From an uncultured Clostridia bacterium (lineage in GTDB: Bacteria; Bacillota; Clostridia; Lachnospirales; Anaerotignaceae), in assembly GCA_944383885.1 (NCBI GenBank), contig CALWRF010000028.1, positions 1-64,000 on the forward strand: a stretch of DNA of 64,000 bases, read 5' to 3'. Of this stretch, positions 26,206-35,313 are shown piece after piece. Every line of letters begins with the position of its first letter. The first letter of the stretch is position 1. Both the position numbers and the translations under genes were made by a program. The notes under the pieces are model-generated. The model saw only the letters and a list, made by a program, of their open reading frames with translations. It had not been told where the DNA came from and made no database searches.

Positions 26206-27516
26206 TCAACCTATTCCTTTAAATATAATACCTAATACAAATACTGCAACTGTTAAAGGGACATACACATACTTAGCGAGAGGTTTGAACCATGACGGAA
26301 TGCCTTTTTCACTGCCTTGATTAAGTTCTTCTTTAATTTTATCAAATCCAAATACATAATAAATTGAAAAAGCTCCAAATAAAGCTCCAAAAGGGACAAT
26401 TATAATTGTTATAAAATCCATCCAGCTGCCAACAGCGCTTTCAGACTCAAGGAATATTCCTATGCCAAAACAAACAATACCGCACAATAAAACAGCTAAC
26501 TGCCTATTCATATTAAACTTATGCTGAAGGCTTTCAATTACCGCTTCAAACATATTCATAAGCGATGTTATTCCGGCAAAGAAAACTGAAATGAAAAATA
26601 TAACAGAAAAAAACTGACCCGCAAACATCTGTTTAAATATATGCGGTATTGTAATAAAAAGCAGTGACGGTCCGCTTCCCGGCTCTATTCCAAATGCAAA
26701 TACAGCCGGCATAATTGCAAAAGCAGAAAGCAAAGCTGCCAATGTATCAAAACCTGCTGTTCTAATTGAAGATGAAAGTATGTTTACGTTTTTATTAATG
26801 TAAGAACCGTATACTATCATTCCGCTGCCTGTAATTGAAAGAGAGAAAAAAGCCTGTCCCATAGCCATTACCCATGTATTAAAATTCATAAGCTCGCTCC
26901 ATCTTGGCATAAGCAGAAATTTATAGCCTTCTACAGAACCGTCAAGGAAAAACACCCTTACAGAAAGCACAGCAAACAGTATAAAAAATACAGGCATCAT
27001 TATTTTATTAGCTTTTTCAATCATTACTGCCGACCCGGTTAACAGCAAAAGCACTGTAACCGCAACTACAATAAAATGCCACGGAATACTGCCAAAGCTG
27101 CCTGTTGCCTGTGAAAAATATTCAGCTGAGTCTTGACTGAATATTGTTCCTGTAACAGAGCCATAAAGAGAACGTACTACCCACCCTATTATAATTGAAT
27201 ACCCTATTGCTATTCCAAGAGAACCCATTAATGGAATCCAGCCCATTTTCTGCCCTATTTTTGATTTGCCTTCCCAACATAATTCATAAGAGCCTAATGT
27301 TCCTGTTTTTGAACGTCTGCCAATAGCAAATTCTGCTGATAATCCTGTTATCCCAAACAACAGAATAAAAAGCAGATACGGCACAAGGAAAGCGCTGCCG
27401 CCGTACTGTCCCAGCCTGTATGGAAACATCCAAATATTTCCCAAGCCCACAGCCGAGCCAACGCAGGCAAGTATAAATCCTAACGAGTTAGTAAAATTTC
27501 CATTCTTATGATGCAT
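26206..27516 (-). CDS. Sodium-dependent transporter of the NSS/SNF family
   Basis: A 436-aa membrane protein with eleven to twelve helices. The SNF signature near the N-terminus (GSAVGLGNIWMFPYRLG, then GGSAFLVPYLLF) includes the Na+/substrate-site residues of TM1. Bacterial homologues import amino acids or related amines with Na+. Substrate cannot be read from the sequence. It is monocistronic between a convergent terminator and a 217-bp AT-rich region shared with the divergent aldolase gene. Confidence 0.94.
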   Translation of the reverse strand: MHHKNGNFTNSLGFILACVGSAVGLGNIWMFPYRLGQYGGSAFLVPYLLFILLFGITGLSAEFAIGRRSKTGTLGSYELCWEGKSKIGQKMGWIPLMGSLGIAIGYSIIIGWVVRSLYGSVTGTIFSQDSAEYFSQATGSFGSIPWHFIVVAVTVLLLLTGSAVMIEKANKIMMPVFFILFAVLSVRVFFLDGSVEGYKFLLMPRWSELMNFNTWVMAMGQAFFSLSITGSGMIVYGSYINKNVNILSSSIRTAGFDTLAALLSAFAIMPAVFAFGIEPGSGPSLLFITIPHIFKQMFAGQFFSVIFFISVFFAGITSLMNMFEAVIESLQHKFNMNRQLAVLLCGIVCFGIGIFLESESAVGSWMDFITIIIVPFGALFGAFSIYYVFGFDKIKEELNQGSEKGIPSWFKPLAKYVYVPLTVAVFVLGIIFKGIG

Positions 27517-27733
27517 ATTAAACCCCTATCTTCTATTATATTTTATCTAATTAATTCATTATATAATTAAAAAGAAAAAATCTCAACTTAAAGCTTAAAA
27601 ATCATTAATATACTGCTATTATTTATACTTTTTTTGCTAAAAACAGTATAATTTAATAAATCTAATATAATATTTTACATAATTTGCTTAATGTGTTAAA
27701 CTATAAATAATTGAAATTATGAGGAGGAGTATT

Positions 27734-28510
27734 ATGAATAAGCTGATTGAAAAATACAATAACAAAGAAAAAATCCTTGGCACAATTACTCATATAAAAA
27801 GCATGACAGCTATAGAAGCTTTAGGTTACACCGGTGTAGATTTTATTATGCTTGATATGGAGCACTCCCCTGTTTGTACTGATGAAGCTGCAAAATATTT
27901 AACCGCTGCTACAGCAGCAGACTTACCTGCTGTTATAAGAGTGAGCAGTATGAATAAAGAACATATACTCCACATGCTTGATGCAGGCGCCGCCGGAATA
28001 GTAGTTCCTTCAATTACAAATACAGAACAGGTTAAAGAGATTATAAAATATGCCAAATTTACCCCTGTCGGCGAAAGAGGATACTGCATGACACGCGACG
28101 GCGGTTGGGGTTTTGCTGAAAACAGCAAAGGTACTTTAAGGCAGTATATGGACTACTGTAATAAAAACACCCTCCTCATTCCACAGTGCGAAACTGTAGG
28201 CTGTCTTGAACATATAGAAGAAATTACATCTCTTGAAGGAGTTGACGGCATACTTGTAGGACCTTATGACTTATCAATAGATATGGGCATTGCAGGTGAA
28301 TTTGATAATCCAAAACTTAAAGAGGCAATATTAAGAATAATAAACGCATGTAAAAAGAATAAAAAAATGTCGATAGGCTTTGCTGGTAATACAAACGCCG
28401 CTGTAGACCAGTTTAAAGACGGTTACGATGCTGTACTTTTTGGTATTGACTTAATTATGTATATAAACAGTTATAAAAATTCAATTAAAGAAATAAAAGA
28501 CAAAATCTAA
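27734..28510 (+). CDS. HpcH/HpaI aldolase / citrate-lyase-type family protein
   Basis: A 258-aa TIM-barrel aldolase starting at ATG 27734; the GAGGAGG ribosome binding site lies inside a slightly longer open frame, which rules out the upstream ATG. Visible motifs are VDFIMLDMEHSP, DAGAAGIVVPSI, the KFTPVGERGYCMTRD segment, PQCETVGCLEHIEEI (metal-binding Glu), and GVDGILVGPYDLSIDMG (Asp). These class II enzymes cleave 2-keto-3-deoxy acids to pyruvate plus an aldehyde. No sugar-acid pathway genes are adjacent, so the substrate is open. Confidence 0.92.
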   Translation: MNKLIEKYNNKEKILGTITHIKSMTAIEALGYTGVDFIMLDMEHSPVCTDEAAKYLTAATAADLPAVIRVSSMNKEHILHMLDAGAAGIVVPSITNTEQVKEIIKYAKFTPVGERGYCMTRDGGWGFAENSKGTLRQYMDYCNKNTLLIPQCETVGCLEHIEEITSLEGVDGILVGPYDLSIDMGIAGEFDNPKLKEAILRIINACKKNKKMSIGFAGNTNAAVDQFKDGYDAVLFGIDLIMYINSYKNSIKEIKDKI

Positions 28511-28513
28511 GCA

Positions 28514-28547
28514 AAAAGAGGTACATTTTAATTAATGTGCCTCTTTT
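28514..28547. terminator. Bidirectional terminator between aldolase and hydF
   Basis: A 14-bp stem (one G-T pair) aaaagaggtacatt/aatgtgcctctttt with a 6-nt loop. It is A-rich upstream and T-rich downstream and lies between the convergent aldolase and hydF genes. Confidence 0.88.
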
Positions 28548-28562
28548 AACTATTTATATTTG

Positions 28563-29768
28563 TTATTCTTGAGTAAAAACAATCTTGTCTAAAATACCAG
28601 TTAAATGCGCAATAACTACTCCATAATTAGTCATAGGTATTTTTTGAACTTTTGCCTTGTTTATACGGCTCATAACATATTTTCGGTTAAACATGCATGC
28701 TCCGCATTGTATTATTAAATCATATTTACTTAAATCTTCCGGAAAGTCAGTTCCGCTTACTAATTCCACATTAATGGAATTTCCAAATCTCTTTTTAAGC
28801 ATATTAGGTATTTTTTCTCTGCCTATGTCCTCGCTGAGAGGTGCATGGGTGCAGCATTCGGCAATAAGCACATTTGATTTTTCTGTTAATGAGTCTATAT
28901 GTTTTGCTCCTTCAATATAATAAGGCAAGTCCCCTTTGTATGCCGCAAAAAGAACTGAAAAAGATGTAAGCATGCTCTCATTAGGTTTATTTTCATACAC
29001 ATACTTAAATACTTGCGAATCCGTTATTATAAGTTTCGGCGGCGCTTTAAGTGCAAAAAGCGCCTGTTTGAACTGATTTGCAGTTGAACAGATTACAATG
29101 CAGCTCTTATCCAAAAGCTCGCGTATTGTCTGTACCTGAGGAAGTATAAGCCTTCCCTTTGGCGCTTGAATATCCTGCGGCATTACAAGCAAAACAATAT
29201 CATCTTTATTTACAAGACGCTCTGTAATTGTACGGGTCTGGAAGCTATCCGGAATTTTTTTAGATATTTCTTCTTTAACCAAATCAATTCCTTCACCTGT
29301 TTTGGCACTTACAAATAAAGGGATTTCATTTGTTTCTGTTTTAATTTTGTTTAAAACTGTTTCATGACTTAATTTAATATCACATTTATTTATAACAAAT
29401 ATAACAGGCGTATTTCTTCTTCTAAAATACCAATACAGTCTTAATTCTTCATCTATGTTTTCATCAGTTAAAAGTATTATGGCAATATCTGTTTTTTCGG
29501 CGGAAAGCATTGTTTTTTCTATACGGCTTTTTCCTAAACTGGTTTTATCAGAAAATCCCGCTGTGTCAATAATTACACATGGTCCAACAGGATATATTTC
29601 AACAGCTTTATATACAGGGTCAGTGGTTGTTCCTGCCGTATCTGACACAATTGATACTTCCTGCCCTATAAAGGCGTTTATAAAAGAAGACTTTCCGCTG
29701 TTTGTTTTTCCAAATACGCCGATATGTATTCTTTCGCCTGTAGGCGTTTCATTTAAACCAGACGGCAT
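28563..29768 (-). CDS. hydF: [FeFe]-hydrogenase maturation GTPase HydF
   Basis: A 401-aa scaffold protein on which the 2Fe subcluster is assembled and handed to apo-HydA. The N-terminal GTPase has its P-loop at residues 20-27 (GKTNSGKS) and NKCD; a dimerisation domain follows. The C-terminal cluster domain has the CxH...CxxC pattern (CTHAP, then IQCGACMFNR). It is the last gene of the TM1266-hydE-hydG-hydF operon and ends at a convergent terminator. Confidence 0.96.
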   Translation of the reverse strand: MPSGLNETPTGERIHIGVFGKTNSGKSSFINAFIGQEVSIVSDTAGTTTDPVYKAVEIYPVGPCVIIDTAGFSDKTSLGKSRIEKTMLSAEKTDIAIILLTDENIDEELRLYWYFRRRNTPVIFVINKCDIKLSHETVLNKIKTETNEIPLFVSAKTGEGIDLVKEEISKKIPDSFQTRTITERLVNKDDIVLLVMPQDIQAPKGRLILPQVQTIRELLDKSCIVICSTANQFKQALFALKAPPKLIITDSQVFKYVYENKPNESMLTSFSVLFAAYKGDLPYYIEGAKHIDSLTEKSNVLIAECCTHAPLSEDIGREKIPNMLKKRFGNSINVELVSGTDFPEDLSKYDLIIQCGACMFNRKYVMSRINKAKVQKIPMTNYGVVIAHLTGILDKIVFTQE

Positions 29769-29804
29769 AATTCATACCTCCGTTTATGTTCATAAATAAG
29801 TTAT

Positions 29805-31223
29805 TTAAAAACGGAAATCTCTTTTTCCATTTGAAATATCATTAATATGCTCATAAGCAATTTTTCTTACTTTTTCGTTTGGAATATTTTTCAGTTCTTT
29901 ATTAATTAATTCCATGCCTACTTTTTGTGTTTCGTCTGAAGCATAATCCTCAAGATATTCTTTAAGTGTCATTAAAGCGTTAGGGTGGCAGCAGTTTAAA
30001 ATTTGTCTGCTCTTGCAAAGGGACATAAAGCGGTCCCCCGTTCTTCCCTCTCTGTAGCATGCTGTGCAGAAACTTGGAATATACCCAAGCTTCATCAGCC
30101 AGTTTACAACTTCATCTAAAGTACGGTTATCGCTTACATCAAACTGCTCAGAAGTTATTTCTTCTTTTTCATCATCTGCGTAACCGCCTACGCTTGTTTT
30201 TGAAGCGCCGCTTATTTGAGATACACCAAGGGGCAGAACTTTTTCCCTTACAGACTGACTTTCACGTGTTGAAATTATCATTCCTGTATATGGCACTGAA
30301 ATACGTATAAGAGCGCAAATTTTGGCAAAAATATCGTCACTTATGCCGTTATCAAAAGCAGTCGGGTCAATATCATCAGCACGTTTAATACGCGGAACAC
30401 TTATTGTATGCGGTCCAACACCATGTACAGCCTCAAGGTGTTCAGCGTGCATAAGGAGTCCTGCAAATTCATAGCGGTAAAGCTCCAAGCCGAATAAAAC
30501 CCCAAGACCTACATCATCAATTCCGCCTTCCATTGCACGATCCATTGCCTCTGTATGATATGCATAGTTGTGTTTTGGTCCTGTTGGGTGAAGTTTTTCA
30601 TAACTTTCTTTGTGGTATGTTTCCTGAAAAAGTATATATGTACCTATACCGGCTTCTTTAAGCTTTTTATAGTTTTCTACTGTTGTAGCTGCTATATTTA
30701 CATTTACACGGCGGATTGCTCCGTTTTTATGCTTAATGCTGTAAATTGTTTTAATACATTCAAGTATGTACTCAATAGGATTATTAACCGGGTCCTCTCC
30801 AGCCTCTATTGCCAGACGTTTATGTCCCATATCCTGCAAAGCTGTAACTTCCTTAATAATATCCTCTTGTGTAAGTTTTTTTCTTGCTATATGCTTGTTT
30901 TTTGCATGGTACGGACAGTAAACACAGCCGTTTACACAATAGTTGGAAAGATAAAGCGGCGCAAAAAGTACAATACGGTTGCCATAAAAGTCTTTTTTTA
31001 TCTGCTCTGCTAATTTATACATTTCCTGCACCTTTTCAGGAATATCGCAGGCTAAAAGAACTGACGCTTCTCTGTGGTTAAGACCTTTTAACTCTTTAGC
31101 CTTTTGGATAAGCTTATCTATAAGCTCAACATTATTCTTATTTGCGTCAGCGTAAGCAAGTGTTTCCTTAATTTCTTCATCTGAAATAAATTCTTCTGCT
31201 TTTAATGATTTTGGGTTATACAT
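29805..31223 (-). CDS. hydG: [FeFe]-hydrogenase maturation radical SAM enzyme HydG
   Basis: A 472-aa tyrosine lyase that makes the CO and CN- ligands of the H-cluster. The radical-SAM motif CX3CX2C is C96/C100/C103 (YCVNGCVYC). The C-terminal auxiliary-cluster motif FCTACYREGRTGDRF, with a third Cys further on, distinguishes HydG from ThiH. SD GGAAGAG precedes the ATG. It lies between hydE and hydF. Confidence 0.97.
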   Translation of the reverse strand: MYNPKSLKAEEFISDEEIKETLAYADANKNNVELIDKLIQKAKELKGLNHREASVLLACDIPEKVQEMYKLAEQIKKDFYGNRIVLFAPLYLSNYCVNGCVYCPYHAKNKHIARKKLTQEDIIKEVTALQDMGHKRLAIEAGEDPVNNPIEYILECIKTIYSIKHKNGAIRRVNVNIAATTVENYKKLKEAGIGTYILFQETYHKESYEKLHPTGPKHNYAYHTEAMDRAMEGGIDDVGLGVLFGLELYRYEFAGLLMHAEHLEAVHGVGPHTISVPRIKRADDIDPTAFDNGISDDIFAKICALIRISVPYTGMIISTRESQSVREKVLPLGVSQISGASKTSVGGYADDEKEEITSEQFDVSDNRTLDEVVNWLMKLGYIPSFCTACYREGRTGDRFMSLCKSRQILNCCHPNALMTLKEYLEDYASDETQKVGMELINKELKNIPNEKVRKIAYEHINDISNGKRDFRF

Positions 31224-31307
31224 GTTCTCTTCCTTTCTTTTTGGTTAGAATTTTTCTCTTCCCAATTAGTAATTTATATTAATATATTTTGATTATTTAA
31301 TTTAGTT

Positions 31308-32348
31308 CTATACCGTAAAATCTCCTCTTGATATAATAATTTTATAGCCGATTTTTTCAAATCGTTTTTTCAAATCATTTATATTTTCCGCTGCCTCACA
31401 GCCGGTATTTATTTTATTATCGTACAGGCTGTATTTATTTCTTACATCACTTGGTGAAAGATTAGGCATAACTACATTTGCCCCTGCTAAAATCCCCAGT
31501 TCTCTTCCCTTGGAGTTTATTGTGCCAAGAGCTGTTGTTGACGGAAGCAGGACTTTTGGGCAAAGCAGGCGTATAATAGCGAGCAGTTTAAGCGTCATAT
31601 CCAATGTTCCTGCTTTTTCATTTTTAAATGGCGTATCCTTATGCGGTATAAAAGGACCTATGCCAACCATTTCTGGTTTAAAATTTAATATAAACATTAA
31701 ATCTTCATAAATTGTATCAATAGTTTGATATGGCGAGCCTACCATAAATCCACAGCCTGTTTGGTAACCTATTTCTTTTAAATCATAAAGGCATCTTTTT
31801 CTGTTTTCCAAAGACATGTATTTAGGATGAAGCATACTGTAATGCCATTGGCTTGCTGTTTCATGTCTTAGAAGGTATCTGTCAGCGCCTGAATCGAAAT
31901 AAGCTTTATAGCTTTCTTTTGTCTTTTCACCTACAGATAGTGTAACAGCACAGTCAGGATATTCATTCTTTATGCATGAAATAAGCGAACAGATTTTATA
32001 ATCGTTAAAAAAAGTATCTTCTCCGCCCTGCAAAACAAATGTCCTAAATCCCAGTTTATAGCCTGTATCACAGCAGTTTAAAATCTGTTCAGACGTAAGT
32101 CTGTAACGGCTTATATTGCAATTGCTGTTTCTTATGCCGCAGTAATAACAATCGTTGCGGCAGTAGTTTGTAAACTCTATAAGTCCGCGTATATAAATGC
32201 AGTTGCCAAAACTTTTTTTAGAAGTTTCAGAAGCTTCTTTCATTAAATAGTCAATATCAGCTTTTTCTTTTAATTCCAGAAGAAATTTAAGCTGCTCTAC
32301 TGTTATTTCATTTTCTTTTTTTATATAATCGACAATTCTTTCCAACAT
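31308..32348 (-). CDS. hydE: [FeFe]-hydrogenase maturation radical SAM enzyme HydE
   Basis: A 346-aa radical-SAM enzyme needed for the azadithiolate-bridged H-cluster. The CX3CX2C motif falls at C63/C67/C70 (NYCRNDCYYC), the same numbering as the Thermotoga enzyme when translation starts at ATG 32348. That start lies 1 nt after the TM1266 stop codon, indicating translational coupling; the longer open frame upstream overlaps TM1266 and lacks its own ribosome binding site. The VLQGGEDTFF and DRYLLRHETA segments are typical. Confidence 0.95.
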   Translation of the reverse strand: MLERIVDYIKKENEITVEQLKFLLELKEKADIDYLMKEASETSKKSFGNCIYIRGLIEFTNYCRNDCYYCGIRNSNCNISRYRLTSEQILNCCDTGYKLGFRTFVLQGGEDTFFNDYKICSLISCIKNEYPDCAVTLSVGEKTKESYKAYFDSGADRYLLRHETASQWHYSMLHPKYMSLENRKRCLYDLKEIGYQTGCGFMVGSPYQTIDTIYEDLMFILNFKPEMVGIGPFIPHKDTPFKNEKAGTLDMTLKLLAIIRLLCPKVLLPSTTALGTINSKGRELGILAGANVVMPNLSPSDVRNKYSLYDNKINTGCEAAENINDLKKRFEKIGYKIIISRGDFTV

Positions 32349-32349
32349 A

Positions 32350-32604
32350 TCAGTTACCGCCAATATTAGAATATACAGTTTTTGCTGTAATGCCTTTAAG
32401 TCTGCCAATTTTTCCTGAAAGAGCGTTTATTTTATCCTGCGGTGCGTCGATAGCCACACTTATTATATTTATTTTCTTCTCCCTATATGGAATTCCCATC
32501 CTGCCTATTATATACTGGCTGTAATTGTGAAGCAGAGCGTTTAACTGTTCAACAGATTCCGTGTTTTCAACTATTATGCCTATGAGGGCTATTCTTGAAT
32601 CCAT
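32350..32604 (-). CDS. TM1266-family iron-only hydrogenase system regulator (putative)
   Basis: A small 84-aa ACT/ferredoxin-like-fold protein of the TM1266 family, which occurs with HydE/F/G in [FeFe]-hydrogenase organisms and is annotated as a putative system regulator. The start ATG 32604 has GGAGG at proper spacing; the frame is open 6 codons further upstream. Typical residues are RIALIGIIVENTESVEQLN and the ending LKGITAKTVYSNIGGN. It is the first gene of the maturation operon, directly behind a structured leader. Confidence 0.9.
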   Translation of the reverse strand: MDSRIALIGIIVENTESVEQLNALLHNYSQYIIGRMGIPYREKKINIISVAIDAPQDKINALSGKIGRLKGITAKTVYSNIGGN

Positions 32605-32634
32605 ATATTCCTCCAAAAACAATAAAAAGGCAAT

Positions 32635-32705
32635 AAAAAACTGTACAAAGGCAGAAATATCCTAAGTACAGCATAAAAGCCACTTATTTATAACTATCTG
32701 CCTTT
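32635..32705 (-). promoter_or_regulatory. Structured leader of the hyd operon: possible pseudoknot attenuator
   Basis: Read on the minus strand, stem 1 is AAAGGCAG (32705-32698) with CTGCCTTT (32654-32647). Stem 2 is CTGTAC (32671-32666) with GTACAG (32646-32641). The two 3' strands are directly adjacent and followed by six T residues (32640-32635). This is the geometry of an H-type pseudoknot or attenuator, about 30 bp upstream of the TM1266 start. It matches no riboswitch class I recognise. Confidence 0.55.
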
Positions 32706-32887
32706 CGCCTTAATAATTATTTCAGCGTCAGTTGTATATATAATAAAAATAGCTTAACATTTAGAACATATCTGCATGTAAAGCAATGTTGATTTATTTT
32801 ATCACAGTTATCAGTATTTGTCACTGTTTTCTAACTATTTTTCAACTATTTTCCAACCATTTTTAAACACATTGATTTTATCTGTTT

Positions 32888-33430
32888 TTACTGCCCTTTT
32901 TCCTTAGCATTTACTATACTTCTAAAAGCTATATCTCCGCACACAATTCCGCTTACTGCGCCGCAAATAACATCAGTCAAATAATGTACTCCCAAATAAA
33001 TGCGTGAAGCGCCCATTAGGCACGCGTAAGTGTATGCCAGCATTCCAGCCTTTACGCCCAGACATTTTTTTAGTATACAGGCTGAAGCAAAGGAACTTGC
33101 TGTGTGACCGGAAGGAAATGAGTAATCCATTGGTTCGTCAATAACTGCGTTTAATCCGCCAATTGCGTGAAAAGGTCTTGAACGGCCTATTGTATTTTTG
33201 ACAATGCCATTATTTACTACAACAGAAATAATCTGTGACAATATAACAGCACAAGCTGTTTTTCGTGTATTTTTGAAATTTAACATTATAAACGAAACAG
33301 CAAGCCAGATAAAGCCGCCGTCACCTGTACGGCTGATAAACTTGAATATGGTATTTAAAAAATTGTTGCGAATCCGCGTTTGTGTGTGCATAGATACAAT
33401 ATGGTCTATTTTTTTGATTTTTTTCTTCAT
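32888..33430 (-). CDS. PAP2-family phosphatase (membrane)
   Basis: A 180-aa membrane protein carrying the three lipid-phosphatase motifs: KNTIGRSRP (KX6RP), YSFPSGHTAS (PSGH) and SRIYLGVHYLTD (SRX5HX3D). Members dephosphorylate undecaprenyl-diphosphate, phosphatidic acid or similar lipids at the membrane surface. Four to five hydrophobic segments are visible. It starts 19 nt after the second ZIP gene, so it is probably co-transcribed with it. Confidence 0.94.
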   Translation of the reverse strand: MKKKIKKIDHIVSMHTQTRIRNNFLNTIFKFISRTGDGGFIWLAVSFIMLNFKNTRKTACAVILSQIISVVVNNGIVKNTIGRSRPFHAIGGLNAVIDEPMDYSFPSGHTASSFASACILKKCLGVKAGMLAYTYACLMGASRIYLGVHYLTDVICGAVSGIVCGDIAFRSIVNAKEKGQ

Positions 33431-33449
33431 GTACTCAGCCCCTTTAAAA

Positions 33450-34229
33450 TTATCCCAGCGCTACATCAAGTATCATCATTAAAATAAACCCCAGAGCAAA
33501 CCCCAAAGTCCCAATATTGCTGTGTTCCCCCTGACTTGCTTCAGGTATTAATTCCTCAACAACTACATATATCATAGCACCTGCCGCAAAAGATAGCAGG
33601 TATGGTACAGCAGGTGTAATTAAACCTGCAAGCATAAGTGTTATAAACGCGCCTATAGGCTCTACTATGCCTGACAGAGCACCATAAGCAAATGCCCTTT
33701 GTTTGGATATGTTTTCATTTTTTAACGGCAGAGATATAATCGCACCTTCAGGAAAGTTTTGTACAGCTATCCCTATAGAAAGAGCGAATGCTCCTGTCAT
33801 AGTTATATCCGCACCTTGCGAAAGCATGCCTGCAAAAACAACTCCAACTGCCATACCTTCTGGTATATTGTGCAGTGTAACAGCTAATATAAGCATTGTA
33901 CTTTTTGCTAAACCGCATTTAATTCCTTCACACTCATTATTTCCTAAATGCATGTGCGGAACAGTCCTGTCAATTATAAGCAAAAACAGTATGCCCAAAG
34001 CCATACCTGCTGCCGCTGGTATAAACGACAGTTTTCCCATATTACTTGACATATCCATAGACGGTATTAAAAGCGACCAGACTGAAGCGGCTATCATTAC
34101 ACCGGAAGCAAAGCCCAGAAGTGCTTTCTGCGTGTTTTCTTGTATTTTGTCTTTTATAAAAAACACGCATGCCGCACCTAATGCAGTTCCTAAAAACGGA
34201 ATTAACAAACCTACTGATACACTAAGCAT
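33450..34229 (-). CDS. ZIP family divalent-metal transporter (second copy)
   Basis: A 259-aa paralogue of the ZIP protein at 22441-23235, with the same metal-site motifs HNIPEGMAVG and NFPEGAIISLPL, EELIPEA and the ending LGFILMMILDVALG. The start is ATG 34229, 6 nt after AAAGGAG; the open frame extends 15 codons upstream without a ribosome binding site. A His-containing loop (HMHLGNNE) follows TM3, where the first copy has none. It heads a two-gene unit with the PAP2 phosphatase. Confidence 0.93.
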   Translation of the reverse strand: MLSVSVGLLIPFLGTALGAACVFFIKDKIQENTQKALLGFASGVMIAASVWSLLIPSMDMSSNMGKLSFIPAAAGMALGILFLLIIDRTVPHMHLGNNECEGIKCGLAKSTMLILAVTLHNIPEGMAVGVVFAGMLSQGADITMTGAFALSIGIAVQNFPEGAIISLPLKNENISKQRAFAYGALSGIVEPIGAFITLMLAGLITPAVPYLLSFAAGAMIYVVVEELIPEASQGEHSNIGTLGFALGFILMMILDVALG

Positions 34230-34651
34230 AAAAAACTCCTTTATTAAAAATATATTATAAAATAAGTATAACACATTTTTTAATATTCAAAAACACATAA
34301 AAGAGGTTTTAACGGCAGAGCCCTGTATTTTATAAAACTAAAATTTTTTAACATAATAATATACATTCTTCTGCAAACTGTTAATTGTTAACAAACAGCA
34401 GACTAATTATTGCCTATAAATATTTAACATAAACAGCGTAATGATTTTGTCTTATTTCAAAATTACACATATAACAGTAAAAATATAACCGGTAAATGGT
34501 TTGAAAAACTTTCTTCTATTAAAGCTGGCATATACAGTTTTATTTTTATGGTCTGTTTTTATTGCTGTAATGGTATAAAAATCAAAAAGTTTTAAATATT
34601 AAAAATATCCATGCGCAAAACCTGAATTTAAAACGCATAAATCTAATCTGA
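34230..34651. other. AT-rich intergenic region
   Basis: This 422-bp region separates the ZIP start from the pentapeptide-protein stop, so it holds the ZIP promoter and the 3' end of the pentapeptide transcript. It is AT-rich, with one small dyad (GTTAATTGTTAAC near 34380). I saw no ORF with a ribosome binding site, no RNA gene and no strong terminator. Confidence 0.45.
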
Positions 34652-35251
34652 TTAAATAAACTTTACTCCCAAAGCTTTAACTATTTCTACAGATTGTATA
34701 GGGTCAATTAAAGCTCCTTTTATTTCCCACATATTTTCAGAAAATCTCATTCCAGATATTTCGCAAGTAGATAAATTTATATTTTTCAGCGATGTCTTAA
34801 AAACATCTGCGCCTGAAAAATTACAATTGTTAAAAACAGATTTTTTTAACTTTATTTCTGACAAAAAAGCTTCTTTTAAAATAGTATTTTCAAAACTTGT
34901 GTTTTCTATTGATGAATTTGAAAAATTGGCGTAAGAAAATAAACATTCATTAAATTCAGAAAGTTTAATATGGCTCTGGCTTATATTAGCGCCTGCTGCC
35001 CTGCAAAAGTACAGTTTTGTATTTTTAAAATAACTTTCTGATATATTGCAATTTGAAAAATCACAATTCTTAATTACTGAATCAATAAAAGAAGCACCAA
35101 TTAAATTACAGTCTGCAAAACGGCAGTTTTTAAAAACAATTTCCCTAAAATCTGCTTTCCGTAAATTAACACATTCAAATGTTTTATTTTCAAAAATGTC
35201 ATTGCTTATAAACCCGTCATTTTCAATATATTTAAGTTCTAAATCCGTCAT
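34652..35251 (-). CDS. Pentapeptide-repeat protein
   Basis: A 199-aa protein in which about three quarters is built from A(D/N)LxX-like pentapeptide repeats (for example FKNCRFADCNLIGASF). Such repeats fold into a right-handed quadrilateral beta-helix. Some family members mimic DNA and protect gyrase from quinolones, but most have no known role and nothing here points to one. Phe, Asn and Cys are rich, as usual for the repeats. SD GAAGGTGG lies before the ATG. Confidence 0.9.
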   Translation of the reverse strand: MTDLELKYIENDGFISNDIFENKTFECVNLRKADFREIVFKNCRFADCNLIGASFIDSVIKNCDFSNCNISESYFKNTKLYFCRAAGANISQSHIKLSEFNECLFSYANFSNSSIENTSFENTILKEAFLSEIKLKKSVFNNCNFSGADVFKTSLKNINLSTCEISGMRFSENMWEIKGALIDPIQSVEIVKALGVKFI

Positions 35252-35275
35252 ATATAAACCACCTTCACAAAAGCA

Positions 35276-35308
35276 AATAAGGCTGTAGCTAAACGCTACA
35301 GCCTTATT
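35276..35308 (-). terminator. Terminator downstream of guaB
   Basis: Perfect 14-bp stem aataaggctgtagc/gctacagccttatt with a 5-nt loop, starting 6 bp after the guaB stop codon. T-rich on both sides. Confidence 0.88.
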
Positions 35309-35313
35309 TTTAT

